Positions 49,925-58,999 of a stretch of 64,000 bases of DNA are shown here, one piece after another. Source of the DNA: an uncultured Acetatifactor sp. (GTDB lineage Bacteria; Bacillota; Clostridia; Lachnospirales; Lachnospiraceae). The notes under the pieces were generated by a model. The model saw only the letters and a program-made list of their open reading frames with translations, had not been told where the DNA came from and did not search any database. Position numbers and translations under genes: made by a program. The stretch is taken from contig CAJTVB010000002.1 of assembly GCA_910579755.1 (NCBI GenBank), forward strand, positions 124,001-188,000, read 5' to 3'. The stretch's first letter is position 1. Each line of letters starts with the position of its first letter.

Positions 49925-50383
49925 CACTATAGCTCTTATATTTTCTTTGAGAAAAGTTAATGTGGAAATATGGCAGGAAAAATGGTATAAATATTGTTGG
50001 AGAGAATATGACGGAGAAGACGACGGATAAAATGACGGATAAAATGACGGGGAGAATAAATGAGGAAATGACATGGACAGTTTTAAAACTGACATATGTG
50101 TATATGTGGATAAGTCTGTGGATTTGGTGGATTTTTTGGGGCCTGAAGAGATAAAAAACTGACATATGGTTCAAGTTATCCACAAAAGTAATGTGACAAC
50201 GGATGTGACGGTCACCAGATCAGCGGTACATGGTACTGAATTGGTCAATGGCGGGAGAGGTGCTTCAGTAAGGAAGAATTATCTTCAAAAGCCTGCCAAA
50301 AGAATGTAAAAAGTATGTTATGTATGTAAAAGTAAGATATTTAAAAGTATGTAAAGCCATGCAAGGCGAAAGGAGAAAGAAAA
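49925..50383 (+). other. Noncoding spacer with DnaA boxes and direct repeats
   Basis: AT-rich 459-bp region. Two perfect DnaA boxes occur: TGTGGATAA at 50105-50113 (inverted) and TTATCCACA at 50176-50184. AAAACTGACATATG is repeated at 50085-50098 and 50155-50168, each just before a box. A 12-bp iteron-like repeat (GACGGATAAAAT) lies near 50024-50048, and GTATGTAAA-type repeats precede the amylase gene. A 48-codon frame (50008-50154) with a GGAGAG site could encode a small Trp-rich membrane peptide, uncertain. No clear promoter was identified. Confidence 0.55.
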
Positions 50384-51697
50384 ATGTGGGCATATGAAAG
50401 CGTATTTTATCAGATCTATCCTTTGGGGTTCTGCGGAGCGCCATTTGAAAACGACGGTGTCTGCGAGCATCGGATACTGAAGGTAATAAACTGGATCGAC
50501 CATATGAACAGGCTGGGGGTGAACGCGGTCTATTTTTCACCGCTGTTCGAATCGGATACTCATGGGTACAACACCAGGGATTACAGAAAGCTTGATGTAC
50601 GTCTTGGAACCAACGAAGACTTCAAAAAAGTCTGCAGCGCTCTTCATGAAAGCGGGATCCGGGTAGTTTTGGACGGCGTGTTCAATCATGTGGGAAGGGG
50701 CTTTGGCCCCTTTCAGGATGTACTGAAAAACAGAGAGGCTTCGCCGTATGTGAGCTGGTTTTACAGGATTGCCTTTGACGGTGACTCTCCGTATCATGAT
50801 GGTTTGTGGTATGAGGGATGGGAAGGAAATTATGATCTGGTCAAGCTGAATCTGCATAACGAGGATGTGATCAGATACCTTCTGGACAGTGTGAAATTCT
50901 GGGTGGATGAATTTGGCATCGACGGACTGCGCCTGGATGTGGCCTACAGCCTGGACGAAGGCTTTGTGAGAAGACTGCGCAGCTTTACGGATGGGCTGAA
51001 GGAGGACTTTTTCCTGGTAGGAGAAATGCTGCACGGCGACTACAATCGTTTGATGAACGATCAGATGCTGCATTCAGCTACCAATTATGAGTGCTATAAG
51101 GGATTATACAGCAGCTTTAACAGCATGAATCTATTTGAGATTAATCATTCCCTGATGCGCCAGTTCGGGCCGGAAAACTGGACGCTGTATAAAGGAAAGC
51201 ACTTGTTGTCCTTTGTGGATAACCATGATGTGACGAGGGTGGCCAGCATATTGTCCAATGAAAAGCATCTGCCCCTGATTTATGCTGTGGCCTTGGGGAT
51301 GCCGGGAATTCCCTGTATTTATTATGGAAGCGAATGGGGAGAAAAGGCGGATAAATCTCAGGGAGATCCGGCGCTTCGCCCCTGCCTTGGGGACCCGGTG
51401 TGGAATGAACTCAGTCAGTGGATCAGCAGCCTTGTCAGGGCAAAAAAGGAATCGGAGGCGCTTAATTACGGAAGCTTCAGGTCGGTGCTTCTGACGAACC
51501 GGCAGTGTATTTTTGAGAGAAAGACGGAGCACGAAAGGGTGCTGGTGGCAGTAAACGCGGATGGTGAAGACTTTATGGCTCATTTTGACGCGGGCTGCGG
51601 CAGAGCGTTAGACCTGATCAGCGGTAAGGAGCATGACTTTGGCGGAGGCACACTGCTTCCTGCCTACAGCGCATTCTTCTGGAAGATGGAACACTGA
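50384..51697 (+). CDS. Alpha-amylase family glycosidase (GH13)
   Basis: Cytoplasmic GH13 enzyme of 437 residues without signal peptide, resembling maltodextrin-cleaving (neopullulanase/cyclomaltodextrinase-like) enzymes. Region I is VVLDGVFNHVG, nucleophile Asp is in GIDGLRLDVAY, acid/base Glu in FLVGEMLHGD, and the stabilising Asp in LSFVDNHDVTR. It is followed 50 bp later by a glycolipid glycosyltransferase gene. An AAAGGAGA ribosome site precedes the ATG. Upstream GTATGTAAA repeats may be regulatory. Confidence 0.92.
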   Translation: MWAYESVFYQIYPLGFCGAPFENDGVCEHRILKVINWIDHMNRLGVNAVYFSPLFESDTHGYNTRDYRKLDVRLGTNEDFKKVCSALHESGIRVVLDGVFNHVGRGFGPFQDVLKNREASPYVSWFYRIAFDGDSPYHDGLWYEGWEGNYDLVKLNLHNEDVIRYLLDSVKFWVDEFGIDGLRLDVAYSLDEGFVRRLRSFTDGLKEDFFLVGEMLHGDYNRLMNDQMLHSATNYECYKGLYSSFNSMNLFEINHSLMRQFGPENWTLYKGKHLLSFVDNHDVTRVASILSNEKHLPLIYAVALGMPGIPCIYYGSEWGEKADKSQGDPALRPCLGDPVWNELSQWISSLVRAKKESEALNYGSFRSVLLTNRQCIFERKTEHERVLVAVNADGEDFMAHFDAGCGRALDLISGKEHDFGGGTLLPAYSAFFWKMEH

Positions 51698-51751
51698 GTA
51701 TGCGGAAGACGGAACACTGATTATGTGGGAGATGGAGTATTGACTATATGA
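51683..51751 (+). repeat. Three 23-bp tandem copies across the amylase stop codon
   Basis: Units at 51683-51705, 51706-51728 and 51729-51751 share the pattern AAGAYGGARYAYTGA-N-TATG. The first contains the amylase stop (TGA) and the last runs into the ATG of the next gene. Divergence increases toward the third copy. Confidence 0.75.
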
Positions 51752-52875
51752 AGGTATTGATTTTGTCCACCGGAACAGGTGAAGGACACAACTCTGCGGC
51801 CAGGGCGATGAAGGAGCAATTTGATAAAAATCAGATACCCTGTGTCATGGAGGATGCGTTGAATTTTGCGTCAGACCGGGCGGCACGCTATGGAAGAAAG
51901 GTATATATATGGAGTACCGTTAAAGCCAAAAGAGTATTTGCGGGGGCTTATCGGGCGGGACGGGTTATTTCCTCATCCCGCCACAAAAGCCCGGTCTATT
52001 ATGCCAATGCTCTCTATGCGGAAAAGCTGTTTCATTATATTGAAGAAAACGGGTTTGATACCTTTCTGATGCCTCATCTGTTTCCGGCGGAGGCTGTCAC
52101 ATATATGATGAAAAAGTACCCTTTGAAGGCTTCATCATATTTTATTGCCACGGATTATACCTGCATTCCCTTTACTGAGGAAACGGAAATGGACCGCTTT
52201 TTTATTCCCCATGAGGATTTAATTCCGGAATTTGTAAAAAGGGGGATACCGAAAGAAAAACTGGTACCCTTGGGAATTCCTGTGTCAGATCGGTTTCGGG
52301 AGCTTCCTGCCCGGGAGCAGTGCAGGAAACGGCTGGGGATAGAGCAGGACAAAAAATGTATATTGGTTATGACGGGAAGCATGGGCTACGGACATGTGGA
52401 AAGCATGGCGGATAAGCTGGTACAGCAGACCGGCGAAGGAACGGATCTGTATATTATGGGGGGTACCAATGAAAAGCTGAAAAGAAATCTTCGGGAGAAA
52501 TATGGAGCCGTGGACCGGGTAAAGGTGTTGGATTTTACAAATGAAGCCCACATATACATGGCGGCAGCCAATGTGCTTTTTACCAAGCCCGGCGGCTTGA
52601 CTTCCACAGAGGCAGCCGCCGCGGGGGTGCCTCTGGTACACACCCATCCCATTCCCGGATGTGAAGAGAGAAATGTGGCTTTTTTTACGGAGCGGGGGAT
52701 GAGCGTTTCCCATAAACGTGAAGACGAGGTGGTTAGGCGGGGGCTGGAGCTTCTGGAGGATGCTGAGCTGCAGACGCAGATGCGGGAGTGCCAGAAAAGG
52801 TATGGAAAGCCGGATGCCGCCGGGGATATATACGAGTATATTGTCAGCCGCGGACGGGACAAGAATTCCTTATAG
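51748..52875 (+). CDS. MGDG synthase-like glycosyltransferase (glycolipid synthesis)
   Basis: GT28-type glycosyltransferase of 375 residues, similar to diacylglycerol glycosyltransferases (UgtP/MGDG synthase). The N-terminal MGDG-synthase motif is STGTGEGHNSAARAM (residues 7-21). The C-terminal nucleotide-sugar site is FTKPGGLTSTEAAAAGVPLV. It would transfer a sugar from a UDP-sugar to diacylglycerol in the membrane. The plsY-like gene follows, so both probably serve membrane-lipid synthesis. An amylase gene precedes it. Confidence 0.9.
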   Translation: MKVLILSTGTGEGHNSAARAMKEQFDKNQIPCVMEDALNFASDRAARYGRKVYIWSTVKAKRVFAGAYRAGRVISSSRHKSPVYYANALYAEKLFHYIEENGFDTFLMPHLFPAEAVTYMMKKYPLKASSYFIATDYTCIPFTEETEMDRFFIPHEDLIPEFVKRGIPKEKLVPLGIPVSDRFRELPAREQCRKRLGIEQDKKCILVMTGSMGYGHVESMADKLVQQTGEGTDLYIMGGTNEKLKRNLREKYGAVDRVKVLDFTNEAHIYMAAANVLFTKPGGLTSTEAAAAGVPLVHTHPIPGCEERNVAFFTERGMSVSHKREDEVVRRGLELLEDAELQTQMRECQKRYGKPDAAGDIYEYIVSRGRDKNSL

Positions 52876-52925
52876 CAGTACGAAGCAGCAGGAATCCCTT
52901 ACAACAGCAGATCAGCAGCAGGAAT
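52862..52925 (+). repeat. ~30-bp tandem duplication across the glycosyltransferase stop
   Basis: The stretch beginning AATTCCTTATAGCAG (last codons and stop) is repeated as AATCCCTTACAACAGC, each followed by CAGCAGCAGG-like bases; a third partial copy starts AATCCC. Agreement is imperfect and the second copy has no gene. Confidence 0.6.
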
Positions 52926-52973
52926 CCCGGCAAGACTGCGGAGAGAACAGCGGGAAAAGTGAGGAGGAAGACG

Positions 52974-53648
52974 ATGATCATTCATCAGTTGTTTATGACT
53001 TTGGCGGGAATACTATGTGGAAGCATATTGTTTGGGAGCTTTCTGCCCAGAGCCATCAAAAACGTGGATGTGACGGAGCTTAGCAATGATCATAATCCCG
53101 GCACGGCCAATGCTATGAAATATGCGGGGGTGCCGGTGGGAATTGCATGCCTGGCCGGCGATCTGCTCAAGGGTGCGCTGCCGGTGAACCTGTCCATAAG
53201 GATGGGGCTGGAGACGGGCAGTATGTTTCCCCTGATCATGGCTGCTCCCGTGTTTGGACATGCTTATTCGCTGTTTCATCGCGGAAAGGGTGGAAAGGGT
53301 ATTGCTGTATCCTTCGGAGTGCTGGCGGGGCTTCTGCCCCTGTACACAGAGCTGCTGGGGCTGCTCTGCGTGCTCTACATTCTGAATTCTACCCTGATCC
53401 GGATCAATCCTCATACCCGGCGCACCAGAGTGACCTTTGTTGTGTTTTCACTGGGAGCTGCAGCGCTGGCGGCGGTTGAAAGCATTTCGCTTCAGCTCTG
53501 CCTGGGGGCGATACTGTTGTCCTGCATAGTGATTCACAAAAACAGTTTGAAGCAACAGTACAGGGAGACGGCCGGGACTGCATTTTCAGATGCGGAACAG
53601 GCAAAGCTGCAGTTTGGAGGCGAGGACGCGGAACAGGCACAGGTATGA
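52974..53648 (+). CDS. plsY: Glycerol-3-phosphate acyltransferase PlsY-like
   Basis: Transfers acyl groups from acyl-phosphate to glycerol-3-phosphate, the first step of phospholipid synthesis. About 224 residues with five membrane segments. The three PlsY motifs are recognisable: GSFLPRAIKNVDV, NPGTANAMKYAG and GHAYSLFHRGKGGKG. ATG 52974 has GAGGAGG 6 bases upstream; a longer frame from 52788 overlaps the previous gene. The C terminus ends in repeated DAEQA units. Clustered with a glycolipid glycosyltransferase. It may be one of several PlsY paralogues. Confidence 0.88.
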   Translation: MIIHQLFMTLAGILCGSILFGSFLPRAIKNVDVTELSNDHNPGTANAMKYAGVPVGIACLAGDLLKGALPVNLSIRMGLETGSMFPLIMAAPVFGHAYSLFHRGKGGKGIAVSFGVLAGLLPLYTELLGLLCVLYILNSTLIRINPHTRRTRVTFVVFSLGAAALAAVESISLQLCLGAILLSCIVIHKNSLKQQYRETAGTAFSDAEQAKLQFGGEDAEQAQV

Positions 53649-53852
53649 ATCGTATTGCCCATTATCCATCCACTGGCTTCAGGAACAGAAGCCGGTGGTA
53701 CTTTATCTGTATAAACACTATGTGAAATTGCGACTTTCTTTGTACATTTCGCTTCATCTTTATTCTTCCATGCCCCGCTGCTTGCGGCGGGGTGATTGAC
53801 TTCCCGTTTTTTATTTACACGTTATTATCCTCAATAACTTTTTTAATTTTTT
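53649..53852 (+). other. Spacer with two hairpins after plsY
   Basis: CCACTGGCTTC/GAAGCCGGTGG (53670-53698) and CCCCGC/GCGGGG (53773-53792, before a TTTTTT stretch near 53810) could both end the plsY transcript. Neither has a textbook T run immediately after the stem. No gene is seen between them. Confidence 0.5.
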
Positions 53853-53907
53853 ACGGATTGACAACGTTGTCAATCCGTGCTATTATAATGGCATGACAAC
53901 GTTGTCA
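53853..53907 (+). promoter_or_regulatory. Promoter with two palindromic operators before the GH32 locus
   Basis: The perfect 26-bp palindrome 53853-53878 (centre TGACAACGTTGTCA) covers a TTGACA -35 box (53858-53863). TATTAT (53881-53886), overlapping TATAAT (53884-53889), is the -10 box. A second TGACAACGTTGTCA lies at 53894-53907, 35 bp centre to centre. This is typical of a LacI-family repressor site. No LacI gene is in the window. A CGCCAAA/TTTGGCG hairpin with inner ACGTG/CACGT lies in the leader. Confidence 0.85.
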
Positions 53908-54031
53908 AACGCAAAAGTCAAAAATCCCGTTGCAATCAGCGGGGGTGTGACACTCGCGGCATTCGCCAAATATACGTGCAGCCACGTCTGTTTGGCGCAT
54001 TGTCCGCAGGAATCAAGGATTGGAGGGGCTT

Positions 54032-55414
54032 ATGCTTTATTACAGAGCACAGGATGGAATCACAGCCGACATCATTCCGTATTATGAGAACGGACTCTTT
54101 TACCTGTACTATCTGCATGATTACCGGGATGCGGAGAACAGGGGGGAGGGAACTCCCTGGAGATTGATCCGGACAAAGGATTTCGTGGAGTACGAGGAAA
54201 TGGGAGAGGTTCTTCCCCGGGGAACGGAAGATGAGCAGGATCTATATGTGTTTACAGGTTCTGTCTTTAAGGAGGCGGAAGGAAAATACCATATTTTTTA
54301 CACCGGCCACAATCCCCATCTCCGGGCTCAGGGGCACCCGGAGCAGGCGGTGATGCACGCAAAAAGCAGTGATCTGATTCATTGGGAGAAGCAGAAGGAG
54401 GATACCTTTTATGCTCCCTTGGACAGCTATGAACCTCATGATTGGAGAGATCCGTTTGTGTACCGGGATGAAAAGAACGGCTGTTACAGGATGCTGCTGG
54501 CGGCCCGGCAGAAGGACGGGGACAGGGTAAAGCGGGGATGCACCGCCATGTGTACATCCCAAGATCTGAAGGAATGGAAGGTGGAAGAGCCGCTGTGGAG
54601 TCCCGGGGCCTTTTATGCTCACGAATGTCCTGATCACTTTACCATGGGAGAGAATGAATATCTGGTATATTCGGAGTTTTCAGATCGATTTGCCACCAGA
54701 TACCGGGTTTCGGAGCCGGGAGCGGACAACTGGACTTCCACAGTGGACGATGCCTTTGACGGCAGAGCCTTTTATGCGGCGAAGACTGCATGGGACGGGG
54801 AGAAGCGCTATGTGTTCGGCTGGGTGCCTACGAAGGTGGACAACAGCGACAACACGGATTGGCAGTGGGGCGGAAGCCTTATGGTCCATCAGGTGTTTTG
54901 CAGGCCGGACAGATCTCTGGGCTGTCGGATGCCGGATAGTATCAGGAAGCATTTTAAGAAGCAGTTTTTTTTCCGGGAGGCGGTGGAATGCGGCAGCAGC
55001 CAGGGCTATGCGGCGCAGTCTCTGCTCACAGTCGAGGCTGACAGTTATCTGCTGACGGCAGATGTGGTGATCTCTCAGAATAATGTGGATGCGGGAATTC
55101 TTCTTCGGCATGATCAGGAGGAGGACTTTGCATACAGTTATCGGATTTCTCCTGGATGCGGCAGGCTTTCCTTTGGAATGCTGCCCAATTTTCCCTGGGG
55201 ACAGGCAAATTTCACCAATATGGAAAGGGCGCTTTATCTGAAACCCGGGCAGAGATATCATCTGGAGCTGGCGGTGGAGGGCGATGTCTGTGTAATGTAT
55301 CTGGACGGGGTGGCGCTTACTGCCCGCATGCATGTGAAGAAAGAGAATCGAATCGGCATTTTTTCGGAGAACGGCCAGGTGAGGATGGAAAATGTTGGAG
55401 TATTTACAATTTAA
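54032..55414 (+). CDS. GH32-type glycoside hydrolase, divergent
   Basis: Cytoplasmic protein of 460 residues with the clan J five-bladed beta-propeller pattern and a C-terminal beta-sandwich (about 305-460). WRDPFVYRD supplies the transition-state Asp and HECPD the acid/base Glu. The usual nucleophile motif WMNDPNG is replaced by ITADIIPYYENG (Asp-13). It probably acts on fructofuranosides, but specificity is uncertain. First gene of an operator-controlled locus with a second GH32-like lipoprotein and an Opp-type transporter. GGAGGGG precedes ATG 54032. Confidence 0.82.
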   Translation: MLYYRAQDGITADIIPYYENGLFYLYYLHDYRDAENRGEGTPWRLIRTKDFVEYEEMGEVLPRGTEDEQDLYVFTGSVFKEAEGKYHIFYTGHNPHLRAQGHPEQAVMHAKSSDLIHWEKQKEDTFYAPLDSYEPHDWRDPFVYRDEKNGCYRMLLAARQKDGDRVKRGCTAMCTSQDLKEWKVEEPLWSPGAFYAHECPDHFTMGENEYLVYSEFSDRFATRYRVSEPGADNWTSTVDDAFDGRAFYAAKTAWDGEKRYVFGWVPTKVDNSDNTDWQWGGSLMVHQVFCRPDRSLGCRMPDSIRKHFKKQFFFREAVECGSSQGYAAQSLLTVEADSYLLTADVVISQNNVDAGILLRHDQEEDFAYSYRISPGCGRLSFGMLPNFPWGQANFTNMERALYLKPGQRYHLELAVEGDVCVMYLDGVALTARMHVKKENRIGIFSENGQVRMENVGVFTI

Positions 55415-55439
55415 AAATAGGACGGAAAATAAGGGACAG

Positions 55440-56984
55440 ATGGACAAAAGCGCGTTCTGCGGAAAAAGGAAGAGGCAGTCATTGGCGCTTTGGGCGGAGT
55501 TGCTTATTCTGATGACACTGGCTCTGGGAGCCTGCGGACAGGCCGGGGAATTGGACGGAGAAAGCGAGGGAGGAAAGGATATGGGGCAGGAAGGAGAGAA
55601 CACACAGACAAATGTACAGATCCAAGTGCAGGGGGAAGTACAAAAAGAGGATGTGCTTTTGCATTATATACTTCCGGAGGGCTATGAGTTTCGTTATATC
55701 GGGGACGTACATCCCTTCTATGATGCGAAATCCCAAAAGTGGCTTTTGTATTACCTGGATACCAGCGGACAGTTCCACTCAAAGCTTTTGACTTCCGGGA
55801 ACGGGATTGACTGGGAGCCTGTAGAGCTGACTTTCAGATCTTCAATGGCCAATTATGGAGTCCTGGGGATTGTTCAGGCAGAAGGCAGATATTATTCCTA
55901 TTATGGAGATTACTATGCCAACGTCAGTGAAGATCTGATCAACTGGGAATATGCCGGGGAAGGCTTTCGGGCGTTTCAGGACAAGGAGCAGTTTCCGGGA
56001 GGGTGCAGGGATCCCTTCGTGGCATATGATGAGGAGACGGAGCGTTTTTATTCTGTGGCCATCAATTATGTAAGGCGGGTGCCGGGAGAGGGGATTTTTG
56101 ATGCAAATCTTGCCATTGGCAGAACCGCATCCAAAAACCTGGAGGACTGGAGCAAAGAGGCGAAGCCTGTGCTTGCCGAAACATGCGACAATCATGACCC
56201 GGAATGTCCTCAGCTCCTTAAGATCGGAAACAGATGGTATGTGTTTACCAGTTTTTTTGGATTTTCCAGACATGGGGTGGGCCGTCTGGCTTATTTGATC
56301 GGAGATGAAGGATTGGATCCATATTCCGTGGACTGGACCACCAAGGAGATTCATTACCTCACCAGCGAGGATATCTGTGCGTCCCAGGTTGCCCCTAAAG
56401 GGGATAGGTTTTATGTGTTCGGCTGGATCCCCAGGCAGTATGACGCAGGCTTTTGGGGAGGACATGTGAATCTTCCCACAGAGGTCTATCAATTGGAGGA
56501 CGGTCTGTTGGGAGCCAGAATGGATGGGGAGACCCTGGAGCTTATCCGTGGAGAGCGCTATTTTGAACTGGAAAATCCAGCAGATGCAGGACCGGACAGC
56601 AGCATTGCCCTGACGGCGGCCAAAAGATGCATTCTGGAAGTGGATTTTGTGTTGGAGGGAGAGGCTCTTACCCTGAATTATTCTGACAAAAAGCTGAAGA
56701 TCGAAATTGTGAAGAATCCGGGGGAAAGCGCGGCCAGGGTGATTTTCAACCATATGACCTTAAGTGAAATAGAACTGGATGAGGAACAGCTGGAAGGCCG
56801 GGGAACCATACGAATTATCTCCGAGGCGGATATGATGGAAATTTATATCAATGACCGATATTACATGCCGGCCAGGATCGGGGCGAAGCTGGGAGAGGAG
56901 CAGGTATCCGTGGAAAGTGATAAGGCAACGATCTACAGAGTGGAGGCATTTCACCTGAAAACGATACAGGAGGTGCGGGAGTAA
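55440..56984 (+). CDS. GH32-type lipoprotein, divergent
   Basis: Surface-anchored GH32-like protein of about 514 residues. The signal peptide LILMTLALGACG ends at a lipobox Cys. The propeller has IGDVHPFYD (a nucleophile-region Asp; ~86), GCRDPFVAYD (~188) and DPECPQLL (~252, Glu). A C-terminal beta-sandwich (about 390-500) follows. As with the previous gene, WMNDPNG is absent. It could cut fructans outside the cell or bind them for import. ATG 55440 lies 25 bp after the preceding gene; ATG 55392 overlaps it and would add a poor signal start. Confidence 0.8.
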   Translation: MDKSAFCGKRKRQSLALWAELLILMTLALGACGQAGELDGESEGGKDMGQEGENTQTNVQIQVQGEVQKEDVLLHYILPEGYEFRYIGDVHPFYDAKSQKWLLYYLDTSGQFHSKLLTSGNGIDWEPVELTFRSSMANYGVLGIVQAEGRYYSYYGDYYANVSEDLINWEYAGEGFRAFQDKEQFPGGCRDPFVAYDEETERFYSVAINYVRRVPGEGIFDANLAIGRTASKNLEDWSKEAKPVLAETCDNHDPECPQLLKIGNRWYVFTSFFGFSRHGVGRLAYLIGDEGLDPYSVDWTTKEIHYLTSEDICASQVAPKGDRFYVFGWIPRQYDAGFWGGHVNLPTEVYQLEDGLLGARMDGETLELIRGERYFELENPADAGPDSSIALTAAKRCILEVDFVLEGEALTLNYSDKKLKIEIVKNPGESAARVIFNHMTLSEIELDEEQLEGRGTIRIISEADMMEIYINDRYYMPARIGAKLGEEQVSVESDKATIYRVEAFHLKTIQEVRE

Positions 56985-57047
56985 ACGGCTGTCCGCAGGA
57001 TCGGGAAGTAACATTGCAGAAGGCTATATATAGAAGGAGGGTTACAT

Positions 57048-58979
57048 ATGAAGAAAAGAAGCAGGAAGCAGGGCGTCTGGAGGAAGACCTTGGGAGCAGG
57101 GCTGGTTCTGGTTCTTGTACTGGGACTGTGCGGTTGCGGCGCCAGGCAGGATCAGGGAAGTGCCTCTGACAGTACCTTCAGAATCGCAAAAACCTGGGAC
57201 AAGACCGGGATCAGGAACCATTATCATGGAGGCTCGGCCATTGGAGGTCTGGAGTGGCTGGCCGTGGAGCCTCTGGTCCAGTATGTGAGATCCACGGATG
57301 AATTGTTTTATCTTCTGGCGGAGAGCATCGAGCATCTGGAGGACGGCACTTCTCTGGTCCACATCCGGGAAAATGCCAAATGGCACAATGGGGACGATTT
57401 TGTGGCGGATGACGTAATGGCATATTATCATATCAACTTTGTAAGCGTCACCAATTATCTGGCAAAGCCCATGGAAAAGATTGACGATAAAACAGTAAAG
57501 CTTACCTGGAAGAGCTGGATGGAGCCCAATGATAATGTGAAGACGCTGTTGCTTGCGGAGCAGAAAACAGGCTCCGTACAATACAAGGAGTTCCAGCGGT
57601 TTGTGGATAAATGTCAGGAGATTCTGCTCAGTCAGCCGGACTGTGAGGAAGGTTATCTGGGTTCCGCACCCTTCGGCAAGCTGATCAGCCCGGAGGCAGA
57701 GGAAGAATTCCTTGCAAATTACAATGACTTCAAGGCTTATAATCCGGATTGGTTCGTGGCCACAGGCCCCTATAAGCTGGAAAAGGAAACCCAGAATCAG
57801 ATGATCCTTACAAAAAACGAAGATTATTATTTTGCGGATAATGTTAAGTTTGATAAAGTTATCTGCTACAACGTGGCGGATACCAACGCTATTTACAATA
57901 TGCTTTCCAACGGGGAGATCTATTATCAGGACGGAATGGCTCCGGAGGCCACTTTGAATGCCATCCTGGACAGCAATCCCAATATGGCGCACCTGAAAAT
58001 GTTTGACCCGGGGGCTATCGGACTGGTGTTCAACCTGGAGAAGGAGATCTGGACGCCGGGAGTGCGGCAGGCCTTCCAGTATATTTTCAACCGTGAGGAA
58101 ATGAGGAACGCAGGAAATAAATATGCCATCACCAGCCAGTTCCCTTTGATTGGCATGGCGCCCAGCGAGGCACAGACCTGGCTTACGCCGGAAGATTTTG
58201 AGGCTATTCCCAGGTACAGCCAGGATCTGGACAAGGCGGCACAGCTGCTGGAGGCGGAGGGCTGGGTGAAAAAGGACGGAAAGTGGACAATTGACGGAAG
58301 CCCGGTAAAGCTGTCTCTGGGATATGACGGAACGCATCCGGGAATGTGCGGTGTGGCGGAGGCGGTGGAAAGCGCCATGAATGATTTCGGTATTGAGGTT
58401 TCTCTGAAACGGGCCAATGACTGGGGTTCCTGGTTCGATACGGCAAAGGCGGCGGAAAGCGTGTATGATTTTGTGGTGAACTGGACGGATCTGAACATGA
58501 GCTTTTCTTATCCTACAGGCTCTTTCCAGTATGTATTCAATGATATCAACGGCCCTATTATGAAGCTTCCGAAATTTACGGAGGAGGATTATGCGGCAGG
58601 AAGAATCCAGGAGAACCAGGTGGGAAGCCTGGCGCTGGAGTACCAGACGCGGGACGGCAGCGGTTCCTTCTATGTAAAGGATGTGCTGAGCAATTTGTAC
58701 TATTATTCCGACGAAGAGCTTAGAGAGGTCCTGGCGGACATGATCATGGGAACGGCAAATGAAAATCTCGGTGTCCAGTTCTACCAGAATGTGACGGGCT
58801 CCTTTGTAGATACGTCAAAGATCGGGGGACTGCCCATGGAAGAGTATTTTACCAAGGAGAGGAACGTAACCTATGTGCCGGGAGCCGGAACCGATGAATT
58901 CTATGAAGTAGCCAGGACAAACCTGATCTACTCTCAGGGAATCAGCTTTTCTCAGGGATTTTACGAGCCAAAGAATTGA
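57048..58979 (+). CDS. ABC transporter substrate-binding lipoprotein (family 5)
   Basis: Solute-binding protein of 643 residues with a lipoprotein signal (LVLVLGLCGCG, Cys lipidated) and the OppA/DppA (SBP_bac_5) pattern: WLAVEPLVQYV, LVHIRENAKWHNGDDFVADDV, VRQAFQYIFNREEM and LLEAEGWVKKDGKW. It lies right after two GH32-like genes and before Opp-type permeases and ATPases. The cargo is more likely an oligosaccharide than a peptide here, which is inference. An AGAAGGAGGG ribosome site precedes the ATG. Confidence 0.9.
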   Translation: MKKRSRKQGVWRKTLGAGLVLVLVLGLCGCGARQDQGSASDSTFRIAKTWDKTGIRNHYHGGSAIGGLEWLAVEPLVQYVRSTDELFYLLAESIEHLEDGTSLVHIRENAKWHNGDDFVADDVMAYYHINFVSVTNYLAKPMEKIDDKTVKLTWKSWMEPNDNVKTLLLAEQKTGSVQYKEFQRFVDKCQEILLSQPDCEEGYLGSAPFGKLISPEAEEEFLANYNDFKAYNPDWFVATGPYKLEKETQNQMILTKNEDYYFADNVKFDKVICYNVADTNAIYNMLSNGEIYYQDGMAPEATLNAILDSNPNMAHLKMFDPGAIGLVFNLEKEIWTPGVRQAFQYIFNREEMRNAGNKYAITSQFPLIGMAPSEAQTWLTPEDFEAIPRYSQDLDKAAQLLEAEGWVKKDGKWTIDGSPVKLSLGYDGTHPGMCGVAEAVESAMNDFGIEVSLKRANDWGSWFDTAKAAESVYDFVVNWTDLNMSFSYPTGSFQYVFNDINGPIMKLPKFTEEDYAAGRIQENQVGSLALEYQTRDGSGSFYVKDVLSNLYYYSDEELREVLADMIMGTANENLGVQFYQNVTGSFVDTSKIGGLPMEEYFTKERNVTYVPGAGTDEFYEVARTNLIYSQGISFSQGFYEPKN

Positions 58980-58999
58980 CACGTCTAAGGGAGGTTTAG

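Noticed and set aside
57042..58337. Minus-strand open frame of 431 codons
   Set aside because: Antisense to the substrate-binding protein gene, without a start signal.
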